In this document: piece by piece, positions 17,267 through 26,238 of the stretch
How positions within the stretch are numbered: position 1 is the stretch's first letter
How the letters are laid out: every line of letters starts with the position of its first letter
Source: Acinetobacter pittii
GTDB lineage: Bacteria; Pseudomonadota; Gammaproteobacteria; Pseudomonadales; Moraxellaceae
DNA length: 64,000 nucleotides
Assembly (NCBI RefSeq): GCF_034067285.1
Contig: NZ_CP139286.1
Location: 1,860,001-1,924,000 of the forward strand
Direction of reading: 5' to 3'
Program-made: the position numbers and the translations under genes
Notes under the pieces: model-generated
Database searches by the model: none
Told to the model about the DNA's origin: nothing
Seen by the model: only the letters and a program-made list of their open reading frames with translations

Positions 17267-17857
17267 TTATTTTAAGAAACCACTTACAAGGTTCATAACG
17301 TTTTGGATATCTTGATTTGCTTCTTGATGATCTGTACTGTCACCCTGAGGTGTTAATGAATCAATAACCTGAGGTAAGACTGAAGCAATTGCTCCGTAAA
17401 CTTGCTCTTTTGGTGCTTGGGCTTGCTCGGCAACTTGTTCAATATCGGCTGGATTAAATAAACTCTGTAATTGCTGAGTCGGAACTTCGCTATTACTTTG
17501 ATTTGGATCAACCCAGCTTTGAACCTGACTTCCTAAACCCGCACCTTTCAACTTTTCTAATGCAGCCTGTAAACCACCTTGTTGCTGCACCCAACCCAAG
17601 ATTAAAGGCACAACTGCAATTAATAAACTTTGTACACCGCCACCTGCTTGAGGTGTGTTGTTATTGCCAGTGACTTGTCCTAATACAGAACCTAGTACGC
17701 CTCCCAAGCCACCTTGAGTACCAGATGAATTATTACCGCCCATTTGTCCGAGTACTGAACCTAAAATTCCACCTAAACCACCTTGACCTGCTGCTTGCTG
17801 ATTCCCACCTAAAGCTTGCTTAGCCAAAACTTCTACAATGTTGCTTAAATTTGTCAT
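17267..17857 (-). CDS. DUF937 (YidB-like) protein
   Basis: This is a 196-residue, glycine- and glutamine-rich protein of the DUF937 family, whose function is not known. Two copies of a near-identical unit, GGLGGILGSVLGQMGGNNS and GGLGGVLGSVLGQVTGNNN, lie in tandem in the N-terminal third. A conserved part follows with the WVDPNQSNSEVPTQQLQSLF segment and the AGVAPE-like QVAEQAQAPKEQVYGAIASVLPQVIDSLTPQG, which is characteristic of the family. It has its own terminator. No signal peptide is visible. Confidence 0.85.
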   Translation of the reverse strand: MTNLSNIVEVLAKQALGGNQQAAGQGGLGGILGSVLGQMGGNNSSGTQGGLGGVLGSVLGQVTGNNNTPQAGGGVQSLLIAVVPLILGWVQQQGGLQAALEKLKGAGLGSQVQSWVDPNQSNSEVPTQQLQSLFNPADIEQVAEQAQAPKEQVYGAIASVLPQVIDSLTPQGDSTDHQEANQDIQNVMNLVSGFLK

Positions 17858-17956
17858 GTGTAACTCTTATGTATGGTTTATACATGAGCATACGCGGATT
17901 CTTGTTAAGACAGCAAAAGCCAAATTGTTAAATTTTGAAAGAGATTTAATGCTCTT

Positions 17957-18418
17957 TTACCAACGGAATTTATTCCAGTTTTCTGGATTTGCCCAAAATT
18001 TTGAATTAAACCAATCTGGCACATGTTTATAGGTCAAGATGTTAAATTGCCATAAAGCTAAATCACTATCATGTGAAGTTTTATCAATGAGTTGCGTAAA
18101 ACCTAAAGAACGTAATAACTGTTCATCACTGCGCTTGCTCACGACAACAATGCGTTTTGCTAATAAATCTCTTAGCTTCACTAATAATTGTGATTTTTGC
18201 ATATCGCTGATGTTCTGCATTTCCTCAGTATCGAACAATACAAAACCCAAATCATAACGCTGAGTAAAAGGCAGACTTAAAAGCTCAGTTACGGTAAAAT
18301 AGTGCCATTGAATTGCGTTATTCTGGTCAATTTTCTGGCCAATACAAAGTGCAGTATGAATGGGCTGTTCGTTTGATAAATCGTCTAGCATAGAAGTGAT
18401 GACATTTTGTTCAGCCAT
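17957..18418 (-). CDS. DUF6231-like protein
   Basis: This is a 153-residue soluble protein with a Rossmann-like pattern (YDLGFVLFDTEEM, LLAKRIVVVSKRSDEQLLRSLGF) and a W-rich C-terminal end (PDWFNSKFWANPENWNKFRW). That pattern is found in a family of Pseudomonas and Acinetobacter proteins labelled DUF6231. The fold resembles a degenerate methyltransferase or NTP-binding domain, but no catalytic motif is visible. It is transcribed divergently from the DUF2797 gene 39 bases away. Confidence 0.7.
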   Translation of the reverse strand: MAEQNVITSMLDDLSNEQPIHTALCIGQKIDQNNAIQWHYFTVTELLSLPFTQRYDLGFVLFDTEEMQNISDMQKSQLLVKLRDLLAKRIVVVSKRSDEQLLRSLGFTQLIDKTSHDSDLALWQFNILTYKHVPDWFNSKFWANPENWNKFRW

Positions 18419-18457
18419 AACTGCAACCCTTAATTGAAAGATGTGAGTTTAAACTTT

Positions 18458-19327
18458 ATGGAACTACAAGGCATTTGCCATAAAATGCATGCAGGCCTAA
18501 AAGATGCTAGTGTAACTGATCAACAGACAACCAAGGCAAATGTTGAATACAAATTTGTATTAGACCGTTCAGAAATTGATCTTCCTTTTAAGTTAGGACA
18601 AGAACTAGAAATCGAATGGACAGGTAATATTTATTGCACTTCATGTGGCACTAAAACACCGAAATCTTATTCTCAAGGTCACTGCTTTAAATGTTTTAAA
18701 ACCAAAGCGGAATGTGACCTATGTATTATGAAACCTGAAACATGTCACTATCATTTAGGCACATGTCGTGAAGATGGTTTTGCCCATAATGTTTGTTTCC
18801 AGCCTCATATTGTATATTTGGCAAACTCTAGTGCTTTAAAAGTGGGAATTACCCGCGTTAGCCATATGCCAGGTCGTTGGTTAGATCAAGGCGCAACTCA
18901 AGCCTTACCTATTTTAAAAGTTGGATCACGCCGTTTATCTGGTCAACTTGAAACCATGTTTGGCTCTTTAATTGCTGATAAGACAGATTGGCGTAAACTT
19001 CTTAAAGGTGAAGCTGAGCCTTTAAATATGATTGAACAGCGTGATCAATTAATTGAAGAGTTTGCACCTAAAATTCAATCTATTCGTGAGGAATTCAGTC
19101 AAAACCTTGAATTTAACGAAACTGTTGAATTATTAGAAAATGAATTACCACGTGAGTTTGTTTACCCAGTTGAGCAATATCCTGAAAAAATTAAGTCTCT
19201 AAATCTGGATAAAACACCAAAAATTCGCGGTGTATTACAAGGTATTAAAGGCCAATATTTAATTTTTGACATTGGTGTTATCAACATTCGTAAATATACG
19301 GGTTACGAGCTCATCGTACGTGCATAA
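18458..19327 (+). CDS. DUF2797 protein with zinc cysteines and GIY-YIG-like core
   Basis: This protein of about 289 residues belongs to the DUF2797 family of unknown role. The N-terminal part has two Cys-x2-Cys pairs (CTSCG, CFKCF) and a further CDLC...CHYHLGTC cluster, which look like zinc sites. The central HIVYLANSSALKVGITR followed by RWLDQGA and a conserved glutamate in GQLETMFGSLI is laid out like a GIY-YIG nuclease core. The frame opens eight codons upstream with TTG, but ATG at 18458 is the better start. It shares a short divergent promoter region with the DUF6231 gene. Confidence 0.8.
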   Translation: MELQGICHKMHAGLKDASVTDQQTTKANVEYKFVLDRSEIDLPFKLGQELEIEWTGNIYCTSCGTKTPKSYSQGHCFKCFKTKAECDLCIMKPETCHYHLGTCREDGFAHNVCFQPHIVYLANSSALKVGITRVSHMPGRWLDQGATQALPILKVGSRRLSGQLETMFGSLIADKTDWRKLLKGEAEPLNMIEQRDQLIEEFAPKIQSIREEFSQNLEFNETVELLENELPREFVYPVEQYPEKIKSLNLDKTPKIRGVLQGIKGQYLIFDIGVINIRKYTGYELIVRA

Positions 19328-19331
19328 ATAG

Positions 19332-19360
19332 AAAAGGCATTCATAAGAATGCCTTTTTTT
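19332..19360. terminator. Bidirectional terminator, DUF2797 / lpxB
   Basis: AAAAGGCATTC and GAATGCCTTTT pair around ATAA, followed by more T residues. It lies just after the DUF2797 stop and touches the lpxB stop at 19359, so it may serve both convergent genes. Confidence 0.85.
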
Positions 19361-20534
19361 ATTTTTCGAGCACATTTAAGATGACTTGAACCGGATCTTC
19401 CGTATTTCCAGAAATAAGCTGTTTATGCATAGTTAAATGCTGCATCACTTGAATTTGAGCAGTTTCCACATTCATCAGTTTTTCTATTTCAGCTGCTAAA
19501 TTTTCTGGTGTTGCATCGGCTTGAATAAGTTCTTCAATTACTTTTTTACCCGCAATAATATTAGGTAAAGAATAATAAGGAATTTTCACTAAAAACTTGG
19601 CAATTAAGTAAGTTAACCAATGCAATTTATAGAAAGTGACCATCGGTCGGTGCATTAACATTGCTTCTAATGTCGCCGTTCCAGATGCTAAAGCGATAAT
19701 GTCACTCGCATTCATGACCATACGGCCAATTTTAGATTCACTATCCGTATTTTCTAAAATATGAATTTTTGCTTTTAACTGAGGTGCTAATTGTTCGACA
19801 CCCTGTGCAATCTGTTGTTTACGAGCATCATTAATAGCGGGAATCAAAAATTGAATGTCTGGATGTCTCGTATTCAAAATATTAGCAGCACCCAGCAGCA
19901 TAGGAAGAAGTCGTTCCACTTCTCCTTTTCGGCTACCTGGTAACAAAGCAATATGTTTCTGATTTTCATCAATACCTAATTGTTGTTTGGCAATTTGAAT
20001 CGGATTCTCAACCGGTAATTGTTTAGCTAATGGATGTCCTACGAATGCTGCTGGAACTTCATATCGATCATAGAAGACTTTTTCAAAAGGAAATAAGCAC
20101 AGTACTAAATCGATACTCTGTTTGATGCCGTGAACACGTCCTTGACGCCATGCCCAAACCGAAGGGCTCACATATTGAACAGTTTTTATTGGAAGATTCT
20201 TTTCCTTAATACTTTTTGAAAGTCTGAGGTTAAAGTCAGGTGCATCAATTCCAATAAAAATATCAACTGGGTTTTGAGTCCATTGACTGATTAGACCATC
20301 CCTCACGGCGAATAGCTTTTTTAAGTCTTTTAAGACCTCAACAATCCCCATCACAGACAGAGTTTCCATTGGGTAATAACTGTTAAAACCTTCAGCAATC
20401 ATTTGAGGACCACCGATTCCCTCAAATTCGGCATCGATTCCTTGTTCTCGAAAACTACGCATAAGCTTAACGCCAAGCGTATCTCCAGAAACTTCCCCAA
20501 CTACAATGCCTATTTTAAGTTTTCGATTTGCCAA
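19359..20534 (-). CDS. lpxB: Lipid-A-disaccharide synthase
   Basis: LpxB is a peripheral inner-membrane glycosyltransferase (GT19) that joins lipid X and UDP-diacylglucosamine in lipid A synthesis. The 391-residue product starts with IGIVVGEVSGDTLGVKLM, a family signature. The FIGIDAPDFNLRLSKSIKE segment and the C-terminal SGTATLEAMLMHRPMVTFYKL segment, which binds the UDP-sugar, are intact. The usual lpxA/fabZ/lpxD cluster is not adjacent, so lpxB stands alone here, divergent from an iron receptor. Confidence 0.95.
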   Translation of the reverse strand: MANRKLKIGIVVGEVSGDTLGVKLMRSFREQGIDAEFEGIGGPQMIAEGFNSYYPMETLSVMGIVEVLKDLKKLFAVRDGLISQWTQNPVDIFIGIDAPDFNLRLSKSIKEKNLPIKTVQYVSPSVWAWRQGRVHGIKQSIDLVLCLFPFEKVFYDRYEVPAAFVGHPLAKQLPVENPIQIAKQQLGIDENQKHIALLPGSRKGEVERLLPMLLGAANILNTRHPDIQFLIPAINDARKQQIAQGVEQLAPQLKAKIHILENTDSESKIGRMVMNASDIIALASGTATLEAMLMHRPMVTFYKLHWLTYLIAKFLVKIPYYSLPNIIAGKKVIEELIQADATPENLAAEIEKLMNVETAQIQVMQHLTMHKQLISGNTEDPVQVILNVLEK

Positions 20535-20725
20535 GGCGAATTACCCAAGAATTTGAAATAACGCATTCTAGCATATAGGTTTCCCAATCTTGAACTCGAA
20601 AGAAATCTCGGTATTAAAAGTAATACATGGATTATTACTATCTAAAATTACATTCATCACCTACTTTTTAATCTAAATTAACAATGTTATTTGAATTGTA
20701 GCTTACATTCACAAACAATAAAATA

Positions 20726-20744
20726 AATGAGAATTATTTACATT
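20726..20744 (+). promoter_or_regulatory. Fur box upstream of the siderophore receptor
   Basis: AATGAGAAT-T-ATTTACATT is a 9-1-9 dyad (7 of 9 pairs) of the Fur type. It lies 13 to 31 bases before the preferred receptor start at 20757 and covers the alternative ATG at 20727. Confidence 0.6.
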
Positions 20745-20756
20745 ATCTTTAATCCT

Positions 20757-22892
20757 ATGAATATCCCACCTCGACCATTTAAGCTTACCGTAATCGCCTG
20801 CGCGATTTGTTATGCGAACCTCTCTTATGCTCAAGACTCAGAGGTACAAGCTTTACAGACAATTCAAATTAAAGCATCAGATGCTGAGCAGTCTTCGGAA
20901 CAAACTAAAGCATATAATGTTAAAAACTCGAGTAGCGCAACCAAGCTTAATATTGAGGCTAAAGAAACTCCACAAACTATTAATGTCGTTACTCGTCAGC
21001 AAATTGAAGATTTCGGGCTTAGCAGTACCCGAGATGTTTTAAGGAACACGCCTGGGGTAACCGTATCTAATCAAGAGACCGAGCGGACTACTTATATGGC
21101 TCGTGGTTTTGAAATTTCAAATATATTAACTGACGGCGTAGGCTTTCCCCTCTCAGGTTATAACTATAGCAATACAAATCCTGATACTTATTTTTATGAT
21201 CGTGTAGAAGTAGTTAAAGGAGCTGACTCTTTAACTAACGCATTTGGTGATCCAAGCGCAACAATTAACAATATTAGAAAACGCCCGACTCAAGAATTCC
21301 AAGCAAGTGGTGGTGTAAGTTATGGTTCTTGGGATACGCAGCGCTATGAAGCTGATGTTTCTGGCGCAATTATACCGAGTGGAAAAGTACGTGGCCGTAT
21401 TATGGGCTATGAGCAAACTGGTGATTCTTACCTTGACCGTTATTCTTCTGAGAAAAATGGTTTCGCAGGTATTATTGAAGCTGATTTAACAGATAGCACT
21501 TTACTTACCGCAGGTTATAGCCAAGAACAAAATAAACCTAATGCAAATAATTGGGGTTCTCTGCCTTTATTAGATGCCAATGGTAAACAAATTTCATATG
21601 TTCGCTCATATAATCCAAACCCTGACTGGGCGCACTGGGATAATGAAACGCAAAATGCTTTTGTTGAATTAAAACAAAAAATTAATGACCTATGGACGGC
21701 TAAGCTAACTTACAACTATCTTGATACGAAGCATAATAGCCGTCTTCTTTATTATTATGGTTATCCAAAAGCTGACGGTTCAGGTGTTTCTCTAACTCCT
21801 TGGGGTGGTCAAGAACATCAAGAAAAACATGCCGTAGATTTTAATCTCGAAGGCAGCTACAGACTATTTAACCGAGAACATGAGGCAACTCTAGGCTATA
21901 GCTATGTACGTAATCATCAGCAAGACAAACAATCTACAGGAACAATTAACGATAATAATGTTATAAAAGCAACCACTACGGATTGGGCAAGCTGGACACC
22001 ACAATCTATAACATGGTCAGATTTTACGGAAGCCGCGAACTATAAGCAGAATATTAACTCAATCTATGCGGCGACACGTTTACATCTCAATGAAGATTTA
22101 AAACTTTTACTTGGCGCAAACTATGTTCAAGCTGAAAGTAAAGGCGAAAGTTATAGCTCTCCAATGTCATATCGTGAAAGTAAAGTCTCGCCATATGTTG
22201 GACTAACCTATAACTTTACACCTGAATATACGGGTTATATGAGTTACACCTCAATTTTCCGTCCTCAAACTGGTATTGATAAAGATACCAATCAAGCTTT
22301 AAAACCTATTGAGGGTAAAAGCTATGAAATGGGTGTAAAAAGCTCATGGCTAGATGACCGCTTAACAGGAACACTTTCAGTATTTAAAACTGAACAAAAT
22401 AATTACCCTCTACGTAGCTCTGATGGAAATCCACTTAATCGAAAAGTACCAACGAGTGATTTAGAATCACAAGGGGTAGAAGTCGGCTTATCAGGTCAAA
22501 TCACAAATAATGTGAATCTTTCTTTCGGCTATGCTCAATTTAGTATTAAAGATATTAAGAATGGTGGCGAGGCAAGAACTTATAATCCAAACCAGACACT
22601 TAACGTGCTAACCACCTACACGCCACCAGTTTTACCAAAGCTAAAAGTTGGTGCAGGCTTACAGTGGCAAGATGGGATAAAGTTATATGATTCAAATGTT
22701 AACAGTACGATTAAACAAGATGCATATGCTTTAGTCAATCTAATGGCGAGCTATGAAGTCAACGATCATATTACGCTTCAGGCAAATGGTAATAATATTT
22801 TTGACAAAAAATATTTAAATAGTTTTCCAGATGGCCAAGCTTTTTATGGTCCTTCTGCTAACTATACAGTTGCTGTAAAGTTTAAATATTAA
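20757..22892 (+). CDS. TonB-dependent siderophore receptor, FhuE/FpvA type
   Basis: This is an outer-membrane ferric-siderophore receptor of about 711 residues. After a signal peptide (PFKLTVIACAICYANLSYAQ) comes a plug domain with ETPQTINVVTRQQIEDFGL, the TonB-interacting and plug start, then DVLRNTPGV and VEVVKGADSL. A 22-strand barrel ends in FDKKYLNSF...VAVKFKY. Wording is nearest to FhuE/FpvA receptors for hydroxamate siderophores; the substrate is not provable here. ATG at 20757 was chosen because it gives a normal signal peptide, while ATG at 20727 lies inside the Fur box. It heads a cassette with DUF3649, PepSY and DUF3325 proteins. Confidence 0.88.
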   Translation: MNIPPRPFKLTVIACAICYANLSYAQDSEVQALQTIQIKASDAEQSSEQTKAYNVKNSSSATKLNIEAKETPQTINVVTRQQIEDFGLSSTRDVLRNTPGVTVSNQETERTTYMARGFEISNILTDGVGFPLSGYNYSNTNPDTYFYDRVEVVKGADSLTNAFGDPSATINNIRKRPTQEFQASGGVSYGSWDTQRYEADVSGAIIPSGKVRGRIMGYEQTGDSYLDRYSSEKNGFAGIIEADLTDSTLLTAGYSQEQNKPNANNWGSLPLLDANGKQISYVRSYNPNPDWAHWDNETQNAFVELKQKINDLWTAKLTYNYLDTKHNSRLLYYYGYPKADGSGVSLTPWGGQEHQEKHAVDFNLEGSYRLFNREHEATLGYSYVRNHQQDKQSTGTINDNNVIKATTTDWASWTPQSITWSDFTEAANYKQNINSIYAATRLHLNEDLKLLLGANYVQAESKGESYSSPMSYRESKVSPYVGLTYNFTPEYTGYMSYTSIFRPQTGIDKDTNQALKPIEGKSYEMGVKSSWLDDRLTGTLSVFKTEQNNYPLRSSDGNPLNRKVPTSDLESQGVEVGLSGQITNNVNLSFGYAQFSIKDIKNGGEARTYNPNQTLNVLTTYTPPVLPKLKVGAGLQWQDGIKLYDSNVNSTIKQDAYALVNLMASYEVNDHITLQANGNNIFDKKYLNSFPDGQAFYGPSANYTVAVKFKY

Positions 22893-22898
22893 TATCGT

Positions 22899-22930
22899 AG
22901 CCAATCCCAATTTAGGGATTGGCTTTACTT
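22899..22930 (+). terminator. Hairpin between the receptor and its downstream genes
   Basis: AGCCAATCCC pairs perfectly with GGGATTGGCT around a six-base loop, followed by a T-rich run. It starts six bases after the receptor stop and before the DUF3649 gene, so it probably lowers expression of the downstream genes relative to the receptor. Confidence 0.7.
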
Positions 22931-22958
22931 ATTATTCTTTGTGTATGTGTCAGTCAAG

Positions 22959-23258
22959 ATGTCCAAAACTGTAAATCTCCCAGTGTCATATCGTATAAAA
23001 GTTTTCTATCGATTCTTGCTAGTTTTCGGTATGGGCTTTGCGTGTATGGCCTATTTAAGTCTTGGACTCACTGGAATTTTCCTTTTGTCCCTCGACAAAG
23101 CTGAAGCTATATATCTCGCGGCATTTATAGCGATTTTATTTTACGTCGTCTTTGTAATTGCTGGTTTCTGCATTCAATCACTTTTGAAACTCACTGGGCT
23201 GTCGATCATTTTGTGCGCCCTTTTCTTTTCTGTGACACGTATGGTGGGTTATGCATAA
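22959..23258 (+). CDS. DUF3649 small membrane protein
   Basis: This is a 99-residue protein with three hydrophobic segments and a family look of DUF3649 iron-uptake-associated proteins (RFLLVFGMGFACMAYLSLG, then LAAFIAILFYVVFVIAGFCI, then a short final segment). Its stop overlaps the PepSY gene start by eight bases (ATGCATAA), which implies translational coupling. The frame is open six codons upstream with GTG; ATG at 22959 is preferred. In relatives this protein accompanies siderophore receptors and PepSY reductases. Confidence 0.75.
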   Translation: MSKTVNLPVSYRIKVFYRFLLVFGMGFACMAYLSLGLTGIFLLSLDKAEAIYLAAFIAILFYVVFVIAGFCIQSLLKLTGLSIILCALFFSVTRMVGYA

Positions 23259-24807
23259 GGGTATACGTCAATCTATGGCATGGCTACACTCATGGACTGG
23301 CTTAATTTTTGGATGGCTGGTGTTTGCCATTTTCTTAATGGGTAGCTTATCTTATTACCGCCACGAAATTAATTTATGGATGCAGCCTGCACTAGCGCAA
23401 TATGAAGTAAAGCAAGATATTGCTATTAAAACAGCATATCAATATTTACAAGAAAACGCTCCAGACGCCAAATCTTGGTATTTAACTGTTGCAACACCAG
23501 AAAGTCCCGTCAACACTATGTATTGGGAAAAAGCTGACGGCGGTTATGGTAATGCCACACTTGATGCTAATACAGGTAAAGAACTACAACTTTCGGCGAC
23601 CTTAGGCGGCGATTTTTTTTACCGTTTCCATTACCAACTTTTTGGTATTCCAATCATCGTTGGACGATTAGTGGTGTGTCTTGCCGCATTTATTATGCTG
23701 ATCGCTTTGATTTCAGGCATTATTACCCACAAAAAAATATTCACCGACTTTTTTACTTTACGTACATTTAAGTCTCAGCGTTCATGGTTAGACTTTCATA
23801 ATATTTCTTCAGTCGTTGCACTACCCTTCTTTTTAACCATTACGTTTACAGGCTTAGCTATTTTCTTTTATTTATATCTGCCTTGGGGAATGCAAAAGAT
23901 TTACCCCCAAAACCCTTATCAGTATTTTACTGAGATTCGTACAAAGACTGTACTTGAGAATCAATCGATTCAGCCTGCTCAAAACTTAGCTATCGATAAG
24001 CTACTAAACCAAGTTCAACAAAGTTGGGGGAATCAACCTTTATCAACGATTAGTGTAAAAAACCCGAATACTAATCAAGCTCAAATTACTTTTCTTCAAA
24101 AAGAAGATCACTCCATCACCCGTAATCAGGCTCAAATTACATTAAATGCTTCAACTGGCAAAGTCTTGGCAGATACACGTAATAATAGTCCTATTGCAAC
24201 GCTAAATGCGGGTGTTTATGGCTTACACATGGCGACATTTGCTCAACCTTTACTTCGCTTAGGATTCTTTTTCTCGGGCATTTTAGGCTGTGTAATGATT
24301 GCCTCTGGTTTGTTACTTTGGAGTCTTAAACGCCAAATTCAAAATAAAAATAGTAAGTTTCATTTCGGACATTATTTAGTTGACCGTTTAAATGTTGCGG
24401 CATTTGTTGGATTGCCTTGTGCAACTGTCGCCTATTTAAGCGCTAATCGGTTATTTACAGTCACTTCAACCACGATCAATTATGAAGTTTATAGCTTTTT
24501 CTTGGTTTGGTTAATCAGCTTAATCACTGCACTAATCACTAAAAAGCAGCATTTATGGCGAACTCAGCTTTGCTTTTTTATTATGCTCAGTATTGCACTT
24601 CCAATCTTAAATCTAAGTTATTTGGTCAAACATGATTATGTACAAAATTTCAGTGATTATTTGACCTTTGCACGTGTAGATGTGTTTTTGTGGATATTTG
24701 CAGCATTAGCCATTTTTATATTCTGCAAAATTCAACCTATTCAGCATAAGGCTGTAGGAAAAATTCAAAAAAAGCTAAATAAATTAAATACTGAGGTGAG
24801 CTCATGA
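23251..24807 (+). CDS. PepSY-associated TM protein, putative ferrisiderophore reductase
   Basis: This 518-residue inner-membrane protein belongs to the PepSY_TM family. It has an N-terminal membrane helix (HSWTGLIFGWLVFAIFLMG), periplasmic PepSY-like regions (residues about 40-130 and 230-320), and histidines in HSWTG, FHNIS and LHMAT that could hold heme or iron. Several further helices lie at the C-terminus. FpvG of Pseudomonas, which frees iron from pyoverdine by reduction, has this layout. It overlaps the upstream gene by eight bases and the downstream gene by four (ATGA), a tightly coupled cassette behind a Fur-box receptor. The reductase role is by analogy. Confidence 0.8.
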   Translation: MHKGIRQSMAWLHSWTGLIFGWLVFAIFLMGSLSYYRHEINLWMQPALAQYEVKQDIAIKTAYQYLQENAPDAKSWYLTVATPESPVNTMYWEKADGGYGNATLDANTGKELQLSATLGGDFFYRFHYQLFGIPIIVGRLVVCLAAFIMLIALISGIITHKKIFTDFFTLRTFKSQRSWLDFHNISSVVALPFFLTITFTGLAIFFYLYLPWGMQKIYPQNPYQYFTEIRTKTVLENQSIQPAQNLAIDKLLNQVQQSWGNQPLSTISVKNPNTNQAQITFLQKEDHSITRNQAQITLNASTGKVLADTRNNSPIATLNAGVYGLHMATFAQPLLRLGFFFSGILGCVMIASGLLLWSLKRQIQNKNSKFHFGHYLVDRLNVAAFVGLPCATVAYLSANRLFTVTSTTINYEVYSFFLVWLISLITALITKKQHLWRTQLCFFIMLSIALPILNLSYLVKHDYVQNFSDYLTFARVDVFLWIFAALAIFIFCKIQPIQHKAVGKIQKKLNKLNTEVSS

Positions 24808-25085
24808 TTGTTATAGCTTTCATCTTAATTTTATTAGGAATGTATTTGCTATTTATGGCGAGCGAGAAATATAGATCGCCAAAATCAACAGGACATTTCA
24901 AATCGTTGGCTCAAAAGTATTACCGACACTTTAAAGTCGCTGCATTCATATTATTTGGTTTATGTGCATTTATTCTTATTCACCAATATAAATTTTCAAT
25001 TGGTTTTGTGAGTTGGTGGATCTTCGCAACGCCATTAACTTTTATTTTTATACTTTTAGTTAATCCACTAAAGTCATCAAAATAA
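24804..25085 (+). CDS. DUF3325 small membrane protein
   Basis: This is a 93-residue protein with three hydrophobic helices (VIAFILILLGMYLLFMAS, VAAFILFGLCAFILIH, WIFATPLTFIFILLV), matching the size and layout of DUF3325 proteins that follow PepSY genes in siderophore-uptake loci. Its start overlaps the stop of the PepSY gene in an ATGA. It is the last gene of the cassette, with a terminator about 30 bases further on. No function is known. Confidence 0.75.
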   Translation: MIVIAFILILLGMYLLFMASEKYRSPKSTGHFKSLAQKYYRHFKVAAFILFGLCAFILIHQYKFSIGFVSWWIFATPLTFIFILLVNPLKSSK

Positions 25086-25117
25086 TCATTTTCTTTAAAA
25101 ATGATGAAAAATAGTAC

Positions 25118-25153
25118 AAGCTGAGCAAAATTTTCATTGCTTAGCTTTTTTTT
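25118..25153 (+). terminator. Terminator of the iron cassette
   Basis: AAGCTGAGCAA pairs with TTGCTTAGCTT (one G-T) around an eight-base loop, followed by a run of T residues. Confidence 0.8.
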
Positions 25154-25236
25154 GCATAAGTAAATCATTATTCATGACAACTGTTTATCTCTAAAAGGAA
25201 TAAGATATCTGCGTTTCGTGATAAGTGGCGATAAAG

Positions 25237-26121
25237 ATGTCTGGTGCTTTTGAATTTATCTTAGCGGGTATGTTAGTTGGTTTCTGTGTAGGGATTACAG
25301 GAGTTGGTGGTGGATCATTAATGACGCCAATTTTAATTAGTCTTTTTAGAATTGAACCACATATCGCAATTGGTACCGATTTACTTTATGCCGCAATTTC
25401 AAAATTTTGCGGATCAATGGTTCACGCTAGAAAGCTCAATATTGTCTGGCCAATTGTTTTATGGTTAGCAGTAGGTAGTATTCCTGCATCTTTCGGTACT
25501 GCGTGGGTACTTGAACACTATTTAAGTCAGTCTACACACTATAAGTCTGTGTTAACCATGGTATTAGGCTTTATGCTGACTTTAACAGGTGTGTCTATTA
25601 TTTTCCGTTCTCGTATTGAGAAGTTCTTTAATAAATTCCGTAATAAAGAAACTATCCAAACTGAAAATGAGCAGTTAGCAATCCATAAAAAACGTAGCTT
25701 TATCGTGATTATGGGCATCATTTTAGGCGTATTCGTAACTCTTTCCTCGGTTGGTGCCGGTGCATTTGGGATCATGGCACTCGTGATCATGTTCCCGAAC
25801 TTACCAATGATTCGCATTATCGGATCAGATGTTGTACATGCTGTATTGCTCACCTTAGTCGCTGGCCTAGGACACATGAGTGCGGGTAACGTCGACTTTA
25901 ACCTTCTAATGTGGTTATTAGTGGGTTCAATTCCGGCAATTATCATTGGCACATTAATTAGCTCTCGTATGCCGGAACGTTTAATCCGAAAAATTTTAGG
26001 GATTACTCTATTTGCCCTCGGTGTTAACTTTATGGTTCACCCAGTCAAAGCAAAACCGAAAGCACCTGTGGTACAACAAGCCGTGGTTGCCGAAAAAACA
26101 AGCAACTCGACTGAAAGATAG
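25237..26121 (+). CDS. TauE/SafE-family sulfite or organosulfonate exporter-like permease
   Basis: This is an inner-membrane permease of about 294 residues with eight or so helices and the family's two halves, each starting with a glycine-rich motif (ITGVGGGSLMTPIL and LSSVGAGAFGIMAL). TauE/SafE proteins are thought to export sulfite, sulfonates or other small anions. The tail after the last helix (KPKAPVVQQAVVAEKTSN) is an extra 30 residues on the cytoplasmic or periplasmic side. The frame opens at GTG 25225; ATG 25237 is preferred. It stands alone between the iron cassette and aroG, and its substrate cannot be told. Confidence 0.8.
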   Translation: MSGAFEFILAGMLVGFCVGITGVGGGSLMTPILISLFRIEPHIAIGTDLLYAAISKFCGSMVHARKLNIVWPIVLWLAVGSIPASFGTAWVLEHYLSQSTHYKSVLTMVLGFMLTLTGVSIIFRSRIEKFFNKFRNKETIQTENEQLAIHKKRSFIVIMGIILGVFVTLSSVGAGAFGIMALVIMFPNLPMIRIIGSDVVHAVLLTLVAGLGHMSAGNVDFNLLMWLLVGSIPAIIIGTLISSRMPERLIRKILGITLFALGVNFMVHPVKAKPKAPVVQQAVVAEKTSNSTER

Positions 26122-26238
26122 TAAAATCAATAGGATTTTTCCAAACTGAAATACCATGCGATGTAGTATTTTCATAATTATTTCATGGTATATTCAGTAC
26201 ACAAAACAACCTTTAGTATGATCGAACCAGTGACAGCA

